A DNA stretch of 64,000 nt from contig NZ_RCWA01000014.1 in the NCBI RefSeq assembly GCF_018448905.1, positions 50,207 to 114,206 of the forward strand, read 5' to 3'. A program made the translations under genes and the position numbers. Below the pieces are notes generated by a model that worked only from the letters and a program-made list of their open reading frames with translations, had not been told where the DNA came from and did not search any database. Shown one piece after another: positions 51,429 to 60,414 of the stretch. Numbering within the stretch: the stretch's first letter is position 1; each line of letters starts with the position of its first letter. The DNA comes from Photorhabdus heterorhabditis (GTDB taxonomy: Bacteria; Pseudomonadota; Gammaproteobacteria; Enterobacterales; Enterobacteriaceae).

Positions 51429-52892
51429 ATGCAGGGATTACCTGTTTCAAATATCGTCAATGTCACGATAAACATGGCCCCGCGAGCCGCGCAATCCCGA
51501 AACTTCGGCGCATTATTGATTGTGGGTGCAAGCAATGTGATTGATACCCATGAGCGGTTACGCCTGTATTCCGATATCGATGGCGTCGGGGCTGATTTTG
51601 GGCTGGATACCCCAGAGTATCAGGCCGCAGCGCTTTATTACTCCCAGTCACCACGTCCTGTCGATTTATATATTGGCCGCTGGGCTAAAAGCAATGTCGG
51701 AGCTTCTTTGCAAGGTGCAATACTGACGAAGCAACAGCAAGCCATCAGCAATTTTACGGCTATCACCGATGGTTCTTTTAAGTTAGCGATTAACGGTAAA
51801 GAAGCGGTATACAGCGGCATTGATTTGAGTAAAGAGACCAATCTTAATGGTGTGGCCCAACGGGTAGCGGAAAAGCTGAAAGATTGCGCGGTGACGTGGG
51901 ATACCTCCCGTTTTGTTATTTCACTGCAAGCATCGGGTACCCTAGGTTATGTCTCATCAGCAACGACCGGCACATATATTGGTGACCTGTTAAAGTTGAA
52001 CCCAGGATCGGGCGCTACCGCCATTGAACCGGCCAAAGCAGAAACTATTGCCGAGGCCGTGGCAACATTGGGCGCTACGTCAAGTGGCTGGTATGGGCTG
52101 GTGGTTGCTGAGGGTACATTGACGGATGAAGATGTTTTGTCTGTTGCCGACTACATCGAATCTACATCTGTGTCCCGTATCTATGGACATACCGTACAAA
52201 AAACAGCGGCATTGGATGCTGATGTTGATACCGATATCGGCTCAAGATTGAAAGCGGGCAACTATCAGCGCACACTCTGGCAGTATTCATCGGGTAAACC
52301 CTGTACCGTGGCTTCTCTGTTGGGTCGTATGTTTACGGTTAACTTCAACGGTAATAACACCACCATTACCCTGAAATTTAAACAGGAACCGGCCGTAACC
52401 GCCGAAAGCCTCACAGCAACCCAAGCTAATGCTTTGAAGAAGAAAAACGGCAACGTGTTTGTTAAATACAACAACGACACGGCCATTATTCAGGAAGGTG
52501 TCATGGCGAACGGGGATTTCATTGATGAGCGCCACGGTCTGGACTGGTTGCAGAACTACGTTCAGAACAATCTTTATAACCTGCTTTACACCAGTACCGG
52601 CAAAATCCCACAGACTGATGCCGGAGTGACGCGCTTACTGACTAACGTTGAGCAGTCACTTGATCAGGCTGTGACTAATGGGCTGGTGGCACCGGGCATC
52701 TGGAATAGCGGGAACATTGGACAGATTCAATCCGGCGATACATTAACGAAGGGTTATTACGTCTATGCACCGGCAATTGCGACACAGGCACAGGCTGACA
52801 GGGAAGCCCGAAAAGCACCGGTTATTCAGTGCGCTATCAAATTGGCGGGTGCAGTCCACTATGCAGATGTACTGATTAATGTCGTTCGATAA
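51429..52892 (+). CDS. Contractile tail sheath (DUF3383 type)
   Basis: 487 aa starting [20 protein letters not shown], with [20 protein letters not shown] and [20 protein letters not shown]. These are DUF3383 features. Its presence shows a myovirus-type tail. Ribosome site GGAGAGTAAATT. Confidence 0.88.
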   Translation: MQGLPVSNIVNVTINMAPRAAQSRNFGALLIVGASNVIDTHERLRLYSDIDGVGADFGLDTPEYQAAALYYSQSPRPVDLYIGRWAKSNVGASLQGAILTKQQQAISNFTAITDGSFKLAINGKEAVYSGIDLSKETNLNGVAQRVAEKLKDCAVTWDTSRFVISLQASGTLGYVSSATTGTYIGDLLKLNPGSGATAIEPAKAETIAEAVATLGATSSGWYGLVVAEGTLTDEDVLSVADYIESTSVSRIYGHTVQKTAALDADVDTDIGSRLKAGNYQRTLWQYSSGKPCTVASLLGRMFTVNFNGNNTTITLKFKQEPAVTAESLTATQANALKKKNGNVFVKYNNDTAIIQEGVMANGDFIDERHGLDWLQNYVQNNLYNLLYTSTGKIPQTDAGVTRLLTNVEQSLDQAVTNGLVAPGIWNSGNIGQIQSGDTLTKGYYVYAPAIATQAQADREARKAPVIQCAIKLAGAVHYADVLINVVR

Positions 52893-52901
52893 GAGGTAAA
52901 C

Positions 52902-53342
52902 ATGTCAACCTATTCATTTATGGATGTTTCGGCGTCCCTGACAGGGCCGACCGGCGTTATTGATGTGGGATATGGGTCAGCCACTTCGGAAGAAGGGATC
53001 ATCGTCACCATGACCGAGGCCAAAAACACCATGACTATCGGCGCGGATGGTGAAGGGATGCACTCCTTGCATGCGGGTAAGTCAGGCTCTATCACAGTGA
53101 ACTTACTGAAAACCTCGCCGACCAATAAAAAATTGTCACTCGCTTACAACGCGCAATCGCTGTCATCAGGTACATGGGGGAATAACGTGATTGTTATTCG
53201 CAACCACGTATCGGGGGAAATCACGACAGCGCGGGGCTGTGCCTTTCAGAAGCAACCGGATTACACCAATGCTAAAGACGGTGGTACTGTCGCGTGGGTG
53301 TTTGACTGCATAAAAATAGACCAGGTACTAGGGGAGTTCTAA
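52902..53342 (+). CDS. Tail tube protein (DUF3277 type)
   Basis: 146 aa: TYSFMDVSASLTGPTGVIDV, then KSGSITVNLLKTSPTNKKLS and GCAFQKQPDYTNAKDGGTVA. It follows the sheath gene, the standard order for tube proteins of this type. Confidence 0.86.
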   Translation: MSTYSFMDVSASLTGPTGVIDVGYGSATSEEGIIVTMTEAKNTMTIGADGEGMHSLHAGKSGSITVNLLKTSPTNKKLSLAYNAQSLSSGTWGNNVIVIRNHVSGEITTARGCAFQKQPDYTNAKDGGTVAWVFDCIKIDQVLGEF

Positions 53343-53344
53343 CG

Positions 53345-53770
53345 ATGGAATTTGAAATTAACGGTATTCAATATCGCACGGCAAAGCTGAGTGTGTTCGA
53401 TCAATTGAAAGTATCGCGTAAATTACTGCCGGTATTAGCGGGGCTGGTATCAGATATTCGCGCCGTACAGACAATGGCGCAAGATAGAAATATGGAGGGC
53501 GCTTTAGAGAAGGCGCTGCCTAAAATCGCACAAGCCGTTTCTGACTTAAGCGACGAAGATTGTAATGCGATCCTCTACCCCTGCTTATCAGTTGTATCGC
53601 GGCAACATGGCAAAGGGTGGACTGCTGTATTCTCGCAGGGGGCATTGCACTTCGATGACATTGACCTGCCAACATTGTTGCAGCTAGTCGCGAGAGTGAT
53701 CGGGGATTCACTGGGAAATTTTTTGCACGCACTCCCCGACAACGAGACGCCACTCCCGCCAGCGGCTTAG
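53345..53770 (+). CDS. Tail assembly chaperone
   Basis: 141 aa: MEFEINGIQYRTAKLSVFDQ, LSVVSRQHGKGWTAVFSQGA. It lies between tube and tape measure, where chaperones that coat the tape measure are found. Its stop (TAG) overlaps the next GTG start as TAGTG. Confidence 0.75.
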   Translation: MEFEINGIQYRTAKLSVFDQLKVSRKLLPVLAGLVSDIRAVQTMAQDRNMEGALEKALPKIAQAVSDLSDEDCNAILYPCLSVVSRQHGKGWTAVFSQGALHFDDIDLPTLLQLVARVIGDSLGNFLHALPDNETPLPPAA

Positions 53771-53958
53771 TGCTCGATTACCTGCCGGACGGGGAAGATT
53801 ATCTGATGCGCCCCGTTGACGCCGGCTATATCCAATATCCCGATCTCTTAAGCGGCGTTGTTGACCTGTCTGATATCGCCCGCATGAACGACTGGTTAGA
53901 TTTAAAAGCCGATAACGAGGCCCGTATAGCACGCTGGAGAGATACCCATGAGCGGTAA
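53770..53958 (+). CDS. Second chaperone-type small protein, GTG start
   Basis: 62 aa: VLDYLPDGEDYLMRPVDAGY, then DIARMNDWLDLKADNEARIA. The position directly after the chaperone and before the tape measure matches the G/T-type chaperone extension. Here it appears to be made by stop/restart (TAGTG) and not by an obvious slip site. It overlaps the tape measure start by 11 bases. Confidence 0.65.
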   Translation: MLDYLPDGEDYLMRPVDAGYIQYPDLLSGVVDLSDIARMNDWLDLKADNEARIARWRDTHER

Positions 53959-55951
53959 TGTTGACACAATTAAAGACTTCCTTATTAGCCTGGGTTTTGA
54001 TGTAGACAAGAAAGGAAAAAACAAGTTTGAAGCCGTGTTAAAAGGCGTTACCGCCAACGTGCTGAAAGTGGGTGCAGCCGTTGAAGGGGCCGCACTGACT
54101 ATCGTCGGCTTTACAACCAAAATTGCAATGGGCTTAGATAAGCTCTACTGGCAGTCACAGCGTACCGGCGCTACGGTGGAGGGCATCAAAGCGCTCGGTT
54201 ATGCCGTTGCACAGATGGGGGGCAGCGCCGAAGCTGCGCAAAGTGCGTTAGAAAACATGGCGCGGTTTATGCGCAATAATCCCGGCGCTGAGGGCTGGCT
54301 GAATCGCCTTGGTGTTCAGACTCGCGACTCATCCGGTCAGATGCGGGATGCTGCGAGCGTATTGGCAGGGGTCGGCCAGAAACTTAGCAATATGCCTTAC
54401 TATCGGGCCAATCAGTATGCCCAGATGTTGGGTATTGATGAAAATACCTTAATGGCTATGCGGCGCGGATTGGCAGGTTTCACCGCTGATTATCAGATGA
54501 TGTTGCAGAAAACCGGGTTTAATGCCGATAAAGCCGCGCAACAGGCGAATAAATTTACCACGGCATTACACGGCTTTAACGCACTACTGGGTATTCTTCG
54601 GGATAAGATTGGCGCCAATCTTGCGGGTGGTTTAGCGAGTTCCTTCGACGCGTTACGTCAGAAGATACTGGATAACTTCCCAAAAATTGAAGCCACACTC
54701 ACCAAGATTATCAAAGGCATTCTAGGGTTCGCTGATGTCTTTAGCAGGATGGTTTACCGGGTAGCTCAGGGTATTGGAGATGTTATCGATTGGTGGAAGC
54801 GACTGGATGAAAGCAGCAAGATGCTCATTGCTATGTTCGGGGCTATCGTCGTTGCATGGCGTCTACTCAATAGCGCGTTCCTGATGTCACCGATTGGCAT
54901 GATAACCGTATTAATCGGGGCGCTTCTTCTCCTCTACGATGATTATAAAACATGGAAAGAGGGTGGCAAAAGTCTGATTGACTGGGGTCAATGGGAAAAA
55001 GAAATCGATCTCGCGATTAGTGCGTTTAAGGAAATCGGGAGGTGGATTAAAAAAGGCGTTAAAGCGATTGGCGGCTGGAAAACTGCATTCTTAATTCTCG
55101 GTGGGATTGTTGCAACTACGTGGGCGGGAAAAATGCTCGCGGGATTCGCGAAAGTGGCCGCAGCATTAGCGCCCCTGCTCGCCGATCTTGCCCCGTTGTT
55201 AGGGCTGGTGGCCTATGGTGGATACTTATACAGTGACTGGGGCAATATCAAACAAAGTGCCGAATCATCGTGGGACTACAATACCCGTCAGATAAAACGC
55301 GGGATTGGGGACTTTGGCAAATGGCTGGGTATCGACAACGATTGGGCGAACAAACATCAGGGCGGCTTACCCAATCCCGTTACAGCAGATATCCCCGGTA
55401 TGCCCGGCGCACCTACACCGCCCCCTTCACCCGAATACAAAGAAATGGGGCTACGCAATAACAACCCCGGCAACTTGAATTTCGTGGGGCAACGCGGCGC
55501 AACATTAGAAAGCCCCGGTGGCCGGTTTGCCCGATTTGAAACGGCGTTTGAGGGTTTGCGAGCGCTCTCTCGTCAATTGACGTTATACGCCAGTCGTGGA
55601 CTCACGACGATACGCGACATTATCACGACATATGCGCCGCCGAGCGAAAATGACACTGAGGCTTATATTGCCGGTATGTCAAAATGGTTAGGTGTTGATC
55701 AAAATGCACAATTGAATTTGCAGGACCCGCAGACACTGACAGCCATGATGAACGGCATCATCCATCATGAAAATGGTCGTAACCCCTATTCTAGTGAGCT
55801 GATGGGTAAAGCCGCTATTGCAGGCAGTGGCGGTGTTCAGCAAACCACTAACATTACAGTGCATGGGGCCACTGATGCGAAAGCCACAGCGGATGAAATC
55901 GCGGATCGTCAAGTCACAGTAAATTCCCGTCTGATACAACAGGTGAGCTAA
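53948..55951 (+). CDS. Tape measure protein with C-terminal lysozyme-like domain
   Basis: 667 aa. The N-terminal part is helical with hydrophobic stretches (VGAAVEGAALTIVGFTTKIA; MISVLIGALLLLYDDYKTW-like). A proline-rich linker (PGAPTPPPSPEY) at about 489-500 leads to a C-terminal domain: GLRNNNPGNLNFVGQRGA, LTTIRDIITTYAPPSENDTE, and HHENGRNPYSSELM. The latter is homologous to the endolysin at 39807 and probably helps the tail to open peptidoglycan during injection. The tape part sets tail length. Confidence 0.88.
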   Translation: MSGNVDTIKDFLISLGFDVDKKGKNKFEAVLKGVTANVLKVGAAVEGAALTIVGFTTKIAMGLDKLYWQSQRTGATVEGIKALGYAVAQMGGSAEAAQSALENMARFMRNNPGAEGWLNRLGVQTRDSSGQMRDAASVLAGVGQKLSNMPYYRANQYAQMLGIDENTLMAMRRGLAGFTADYQMMLQKTGFNADKAAQQANKFTTALHGFNALLGILRDKIGANLAGGLASSFDALRQKILDNFPKIEATLTKIIKGILGFADVFSRMVYRVAQGIGDVIDWWKRLDESSKMLIAMFGAIVVAWRLLNSAFLMSPIGMITVLIGALLLLYDDYKTWKEGGKSLIDWGQWEKEIDLAISAFKEIGRWIKKGVKAIGGWKTAFLILGGIVATTWAGKMLAGFAKVAAALAPLLADLAPLLGLVAYGGYLYSDWGNIKQSAESSWDYNTRQIKRGIGDFGKWLGIDNDWANKHQGGLPNPVTADIPGMPGAPTPPPSPEYKEMGLRNNNPGNLNFVGQRGATLESPGGRFARFETAFEGLRALSRQLTLYASRGLTTIRDIITTYAPPSENDTEAYIAGMSKWLGVDQNAQLNLQDPQTLTAMMNGIIHHENGRNPYSSELMGKAAIAGSGGVQQTTNITVHGATDAKATADEIADRQVTVNSRLIQQVS

Positions 55952-56565
55952 TGGATATTTTATCTGCCATCTTTCAGCAACAAACCCGGTCGTTTGGCAC
56001 TGAAAGCATGTTGCTTGTGCCGAGTGTCGTTATCGCTGAAAAGCATACGGACGCACTGGAAATCACCGAGCATCCGGTGGAAATCGGGGCAGCGGTCAGT
56101 GACCACGCCTACAAAAAGCCATCAGAAATCACGATGGAACTGGGATTTGCTGGTGGGGGTTCGCTTCTCGACTTTGTTGATACCTCCAAGATTGGCTTGA
56201 ACATGGGCTTAAGCCCGAAAGAAACCTATCAGAAAATTCTTGATCTCCAAGAGCTGCGGGAGCCGTTTAAAGTTATTACCGGCAAACGCACTTACGAAAA
56301 CATGCTAATCAAAGCGATTGAAGTCACGACGGACCGGCATAGTGAGAACGTATTGCTGTGTACTCTGACATTACGTGAAGTGATTATTTCATCTACACAG
56401 GTTGTACAAGTGGCAGAAAAGGAATCAATGAAGACCGGGGTGAGTACATCGGCTGTTGAGAATTCGGGTACTAAAGCACCGAAACCCATTAATGAATCTG
56501 TTTTGTCAGAAATAAAAGAGAGTGCCGTTAATGCGTTTAAAAGCTATGTAAAAGGAGGCGGCTGA
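55951..56565 (+). CDS. Baseplate protein, Dit-like
   Basis: 204 aa: MLLVPSVVIAEKHTDALEIT, EHPVEIGAAVSDHAYKKPSE, and LREPFKVITGKRTYENMLIK. This fits the Dit-like phage tail protein (N-terminal domain) found just after the tape measure in myophages such as Pam3. Start overlaps the previous stop (TAATG). Confidence 0.75.
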   Translation: MDILSAIFQQQTRSFGTESMLLVPSVVIAEKHTDALEITEHPVEIGAAVSDHAYKKPSEITMELGFAGGGSLLDFVDTSKIGLNMGLSPKETYQKILDLQELREPFKVITGKRTYENMLIKAIEVTTDRHSENVLLCTLTLREVIISSTQVVQVAEKESMKTGVSTSAVENSGTKAPKPINESVLSEIKESAVNAFKSYVKGGG

Positions 56566-56870
56566 TGCAAGTCTCTGAAATTCCGCTCACAGCAAGCAAC
56601 CAATTTTTTGCAATAAAGCTGGGTGATCAGAATGTGAAAATGCGCCTGATTTACCGGGACAGCGCCGGTTGGGTAATGGATATTCAGGATAAATCAGGGG
56701 TAGACATGCTGGTGGGCGCACCGCTCATACCCGGTATTAATCTGTTGGAACAATATCCTTATCTTGGCATAGAGGGGATGTTAGTTATTGCCAGTGATGC
56801 CGACAGCGCTGAATATCCAACAAGCACAAATCTTGGGTTATCCAGCCATCTTTATTTTGTACAACAATAA
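56565..56870 (+). CDS. Baseplate plug-type protein
   Basis: 101 aa: NQFFAIKLGDQNVKMRLIYR and GWVMDIQDKSGVDMLVGAPL. This resembles small baseplate plug proteins (DUF6983, Pam3 type). AAGGAGG lies before ATG, which overlaps the previous stop (TGATG). Confidence 0.72.
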   Translation: MQVSEIPLTASNQFFAIKLGDQNVKMRLIYRDSAGWVMDIQDKSGVDMLVGAPLIPGINLLEQYPYLGIEGMLVIASDADSAEYPTSTNLGLSSHLYFVQQ

Positions 56871-56879
56871 GGTAAAAAT

Positions 56880-57983
56880 ATGAGTCAGAATTGGTTACGT
56901 CACTTTGAATTAATGCTATTGGATGATCAGGGTAAAGGGATCGTTTTATCGGATTTTAGAGTGACCTTTAATATTGAGTGGTTCAATATTAGCAATCCAC
57001 GTGTGGCGACGTTAAAGATTTACAATCTTTCCAAAAATACCAGCAATCGCATATTAGGTAGTGAGTTCTCAAAAATAAAGTTAATTGTTGGCTATGATGG
57101 AATAACGCCTACCGTTCCAGAGAGCGAGGTTGGTAAAGCTAGACACGTGGAGCCGGGTACAACGGGACATCGGGACGGAAAAAATTATGGTGAGATCTTC
57201 AGCGGGGATATTCGCTATACGATGACCGGGAGGGATAACCCCACTGATACGTATACGCTCATTCAGGCGTGTGATGGCAATGAAGCCTTTATTCATGCTT
57301 TCGTCAATCAAACATTAGCGGCGGGGTATACCCTGAATGATGTCTATAACCTCGCTTTACGCAGCCTTGAACCTTACGGTATTACCGCGGGGGCAAAACC
57401 CAAAATGCCGGATACCGTCTTTCCGCGAGGAAAAATGTTTTTCGAAAAGGCGCGATATGTATTAGACAATATCGCGCAGCAATGTAAGGCCAAATGGCAA
57501 TTTGTGGATGGTAAAGTGGAGATGATCAATGATGAAATGGCCGTACACAATGTTGTGGTATTAAATAGCCGGACCGGGTTAATTGGTATGCCGCAACAGA
57601 CCATTGGTGCAGGTGTTAACGTGAAGTGCTTGATTAATCCGAATATCCGGGTAAATGGCTTAATTCAGTTAGATGAGGGTTCGGTATATAGAACGGCGTT
57701 GCCTAATGATGTTGTAAATAAATCGGGTGATGAGCAACAAGAGCAACAAGATCATAAACAGCAACGGGAAAGTAAACTCGTAGAAAAAAACGATAACGGG
57801 AACCTTTACGTCAGCGGCGTGTCTAATCCTCCAGCAAGCATAGCAACGGACGGCGTGTATATTGTCAGAGGCATTATGTATACTGGTGATACTCGCGGCA
57901 ATACGTGGTACCAAGAAATGATGTGTGAGGCACGTGGGGCTGCGGATTTATGGTCATCTTCTAATCTCAATAAAACGAATTAA
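56880..57983 (+). CDS. Baseplate hub protein
   Basis: 367 aa: NPRVATLKIYNLSKNTSNRI, FSGDIRYTMTGRDNPTDTYT, and IRGIMYTGDTRGNTWYQEMM-like C-terminus (actual text IVRGIMYTGDTRGNTW). This is the pattern of D-like/gp44-type hubs in contractile phages. The moron island starts directly after it. Confidence 0.75.
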   Translation: MSQNWLRHFELMLLDDQGKGIVLSDFRVTFNIEWFNISNPRVATLKIYNLSKNTSNRILGSEFSKIKLIVGYDGITPTVPESEVGKARHVEPGTTGHRDGKNYGEIFSGDIRYTMTGRDNPTDTYTLIQACDGNEAFIHAFVNQTLAAGYTLNDVYNLALRSLEPYGITAGAKPKMPDTVFPRGKMFFEKARYVLDNIAQQCKAKWQFVDGKVEMINDEMAVHNVVVLNSRTGLIGMPQQTIGAGVNVKCLINPNIRVNGLIQLDEGSVYRTALPNDVVNKSGDEQQEQQDHKQQRESKLVEKNDNGNLYVSGVSNPPASIATDGVYIVRGIMYTGDTRGNTWYQEMMCEARGAADLWSSSNLNKTN

Positions 57984-57988
57984 TTGCA

Positions 57989-58342
57989 ATGAAATTAAAT
58001 ACTTTAGTATTAACTATGATTGCTCTTACAGGAGCAATATCTACAGCAAATGCAGCATTCCAATGTTCTGGTTATCATATAGCTGTAAATGATAATGATG
58101 GAATGATTCGAGTGAATGGGGAAAAGGTAACATCCCAAAAAATCGCCTTTATTAAAGCACAGGGTGACTATGCCAACACTAAAACAGACATGGGCCTCAT
58201 GCCCGCCCGCGACGGCAACATGTATGGCTTCCAGTTTATCAAGCGTAATGGCAAAGCGTGGCTGAACGTCCAGCTATTACAGAACGCGATGGACGCGCCT
58301 AAAATTATTGGCTCGTTTCCTTGTAAGAAAGTGGCGGATTAA
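57989..58342 (+). CDS. Small secreted protein (moron)
   Basis: 117 aa with a signal peptide (LNTLVLTMIALTGAISTANA, cleaved before AFQCSG). The mature part has two cysteines (FQCSGYH and SFPCKK), likely disulfide-bonded. A secreted protein with no phage homolog that I know lies between hub and spike genes, so it is a lysogenic-conversion candidate. The ribosome site is weak. Confidence 0.6.
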   Translation: MKLNTLVLTMIALTGAISTANAAFQCSGYHIAVNDNDGMIRVNGEKVTSQKIAFIKAQGDYANTKTDMGLMPARDGNMYGFQFIKRNGKAWLNVQLLQNAMDAPKIIGSFPCKKVAD

Positions 58343-58371
58343 ACTATAAAGCCCGTAAAGGGCTTTGCGTC

Positions 58372-58755
58372 TTACTTTTCTGTAGGGGCCTGAGGTTCCT
58401 TATTTTCCTCCACAGCCAGCTCAATCCCCGGTTCTTGCTCTAATATTTTAGCAAGATCGGCGGATGTTAGGTTTTTGAACTCCATAGTTACACCGTTTTT
58501 CTTAATTTTAACCTTTTTCCCATGCTTGGCTTTAATCCATGCGCACAGTATCGAAGCAATCATAAGGCATGCGGGTTTTGAGTGAATGATCTCAACAATA
58601 ACCGCTTGCACAACTGATACGACATTAACAGAGTCACCTGTTCTGACGATAGTTGATATGCTTCTTTCTTCTTCAGGAATAAGGTTTTTTAAATCAGTAA
58701 GAATCTCATCACTAACCGCTTTGGAGAGTTTTATTGTGAATACCGGTTTAGACAT
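58372..58755 (-). CDS. EACC1-like membrane protein (moron)
   Basis: 127 aa, leftward. The N-terminal part is a small alpha/beta segment; a hydrophobic segment (ACLMIASILCAWI) is followed by KAKHGKKVKIKKNGVTMEFK and NLTSADLAKILEQ. This layout (hydrophobic helix, basic turn, strand pair, final helix) resembles EACC1, the effector-associated constant component of bacterial conflict systems. That match is from memory of the family pattern. AGGAG lies 12 bases before ATG. Confidence 0.5.
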   Translation of the reverse strand: MSKPVFTIKLSKAVSDEILTDLKNLIPEEERSISTIVRTGDSVNVVSVVQAVIVEIIHSKPACLMIASILCAWIKAKHGKKVKIKKNGVTMEFKNLTSADLAKILEQEPGIELAVEENKEPQAPTEK

Positions 58756-59094
58756 AACGTTTAATGGCTCCTATGCCAGTAAATTAAGAGTGATTGTTTC
58801 TTTGCTGAGAGTTATCAGCATTCTTATTTTCAATGAAAAAGCTACGCTGACTATCGAAGGGACTTTGGTAAAGCATAATGAATATACGTCAGTCAATTCT
58901 TTTGAAAATCCTGATATTTGATCAGCCATGCTGCTATGTGCGGTTTTTTATTGCGAGGTCACACAGGCCAAGGGTGGCAAATCTGAAACATTTTGATACA
59001 TCACAGAACAATAAGAATACAACTTTGATTGTTAAATGCGTTGAACTAGTGGTTCAATCGAACTATTATCACCATTGCGAGTTAGGAGGGAACT
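58756..59094. other. Regulatory gap within the moron island
   Basis: 339 bases with no convincing gene on either strand. It should hold divergent promoters for the leftward EACC1-like gene and the rightward gene at 59095. A palindrome, TTGAAC-N5-GTTCAA, is at 59041-59057. Confidence 0.5.
59041..59057. promoter_or_regulatory. Palindromic operator candidate TTGAAC-N5-GTTCAA
   Basis: Perfect 6-base arms around TAGTG, with a further half site (CGAAC) next to it. It lies 38 bases before the ATG of the 72-aa gene and may bind a regulator of the cassette. Confidence 0.45.
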
Positions 59095-59313
59095 ATGACT
59101 AGATTAGCAAGAGTGATGCGTTACTTTATTGCGCCTCCTGATAAAATTCTAATGCGGATCACAAGAACCTCCGCTCACGGAACCACGGCAAGTGATGGAA
59201 AGATAATTGTTGATGAGAACGGAAACTTATCATTAAACCTAAATAATAAAGAAGCTCAAGAAGCCTTTCTTGCAAACGTAAAAGTGATAAGTGGCGGATT
59301 AATTAAAAGATAA
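59095..59313 (+). CDS. Small hypothetical protein of the moron island, 72 aa
   Basis: ATG 59095 follows a strong TTAGGAGGGAACT. The protein MTRLARVMRYFIAPPDKILM is basic at the start and more acidic later (IIVDENGNLSLNLNNKEAQE). It has no HTH. It is the first gene of the rightward part of the island. Confidence 0.65.
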   Translation: MTRLARVMRYFIAPPDKILMRITRTSAHGTTASDGKIIVDENGNLSLNLNNKEAQEAFLANVKVISGGLIKR

Positions 59314-59384
59314 GCTTATCGGCGATATGGGAAGTGAGTATACTGTACTTCTTTAGTACTATTTTGTTTCATAAGGGGGTTCAC

Positions 59385-59969
59385 ATGGCAGTAGGAATGA
59401 CAACGTTAGTAATGTTGCTAACGCCGCTCCCTGATACTAATCAGTTAGCAAAATTGCCAGAATATCTTTCTGCGCCGATTACGCAACTGGTACAGGATAG
59501 ATCAGGGCAAAAGATACTGACCGCTCAAGAGGCGATGTCATATTTCTCTGAATCTAAAATGGCGCTTGCCTACCTGAAAGAGAATGCCCAAATTGGCCTT
59601 GAGTTGCTTGAAACCATTGACCGCGACGGGATCGAGTCCGGTATAAATATTCGTGATGTCGCTGAGCGTTACGAATCCGCTGCAAAAATCGTTACGAGTC
59701 AACTTCATCTCTTGAAATTAAGCTGTATTCTTGCGGAATATTCACCCGCATGGGGGCCGCACGTCAAACTATTCCAAGCGCATTCTCATGAAATGTTGCG
59801 GGTTTTTGCGAACAACAGAAACGTTTTATTGCGTATTGCAGTAACGTTAAAACAGTACCTGCCAGCTAATGCAGGTGAGTACACACCGAAAGCCGATGCG
59901 GAAAGCTATAAAGAATTGGTGAATCTCTCGCATAAAAAGCTTGGTATTACATTACCTACATGGGGTTAA
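59385..59969 (+). CDS. Unknown helical protein, possible partner of the YafO-like toxin
   Basis: 194 aa from ATG 59385, with AAGGGGGTTCAC upstream; earlier in-frame starts lack a site. After a hydrophobic start (MTTLVMLLTPLPDTNQLAKL), the chain is a set of helices (ALAYLKENAQIGLELLETID; AAKIVTSQLHLLKLSCILAE). I recognise no Phd, YefM or HTH domain. It ends two bases before the toxin start, so the two are coupled. Confidence 0.6.
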   Translation: MAVGMTTLVMLLTPLPDTNQLAKLPEYLSAPITQLVQDRSGQKILTAQEAMSYFSESKMALAYLKENAQIGLELLETIDRDGIESGINIRDVAERYESAAKIVTSQLHLLKLSCILAEYSPAWGPHVKLFQAHSHEMLRVFANNRNVLLRIAVTLKQYLPANAGEYTPKADAESYKELVNLSHKKLGITLPTWG

Positions 59970-59971
59970 GC

Positions 59972-60391
59972 ATGGTCTATGTCAGTGTGGCAGAGGATCT
60001 GCTTTTCAACACAGCCGCTTATGATTACGCGGCCATGCTAGCTAAATATCTGAGTGATGCAGAAGAAGTTTCAGGTTGGCTTGGGTGCCAAGGACGCTTT
60101 GAGTTCAACATGAAGGCTATGGAGTCAGGGATATGGAAATTACATATTCGCCCCCTAAATGAAAAACCGTGGCCGGCAAATGTGATGCTACATAACAGGA
60201 AAAGTGACAATTATCTGGTTTACGCCCAACATTGGTATTACGAAAATCATTATCAAGTTATAGCCGTGGTGATACCTGATGCTCACGCACGTATGGATAA
60301 GCTCATGAATAGACTTATTCGCATGGTAGAAGATTCTTTCCAGTGCCTAAGTGAGCAAGAATTGAAATTGCTTAACCATGTCAGCGCATAA
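59972..60391 (+). CDS. YafO-family toxin
   Basis: 139 aa from ATG 59972 (MVYVSVAEDLLFNTAAYDYA). The C-terminal half follows the YafO pattern: IWKLHIRPLNEKPWPANVML, KSDNYLVYAQHWY and VIAVVIPDAHARMDKLMNRL, then MVEDSF. In E. coli YafO is a ribosome-dependent mRNA interferase neutralised by YafN. Here no YafN relative is present upstream. It is the last gene of the island, and a strong terminator follows. Confidence 0.7.
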   Translation: MVYVSVAEDLLFNTAAYDYAAMLAKYLSDAEEVSGWLGCQGRFEFNMKAMESGIWKLHIRPLNEKPWPANVMLHNRKSDNYLVYAQHWYYENHYQVIAVVIPDAHARMDKLMNRLIRMVEDSFQCLSEQELKLLNHVSA

Positions 60392-60414
60392 TCCTTTTAC
60401 CAAGAAAAATATAG

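Noticed and set aside
58586-58921. Plus-strand frame across the EACC1-like gene
   Set aside because: Mostly antisense to the leftward gene, with no ribosome site.
58878-59102. 74-codon frame before the 72-aa moron gene
   Set aside because: No ribosome site, unusual composition and it covers the promoter palindrome.
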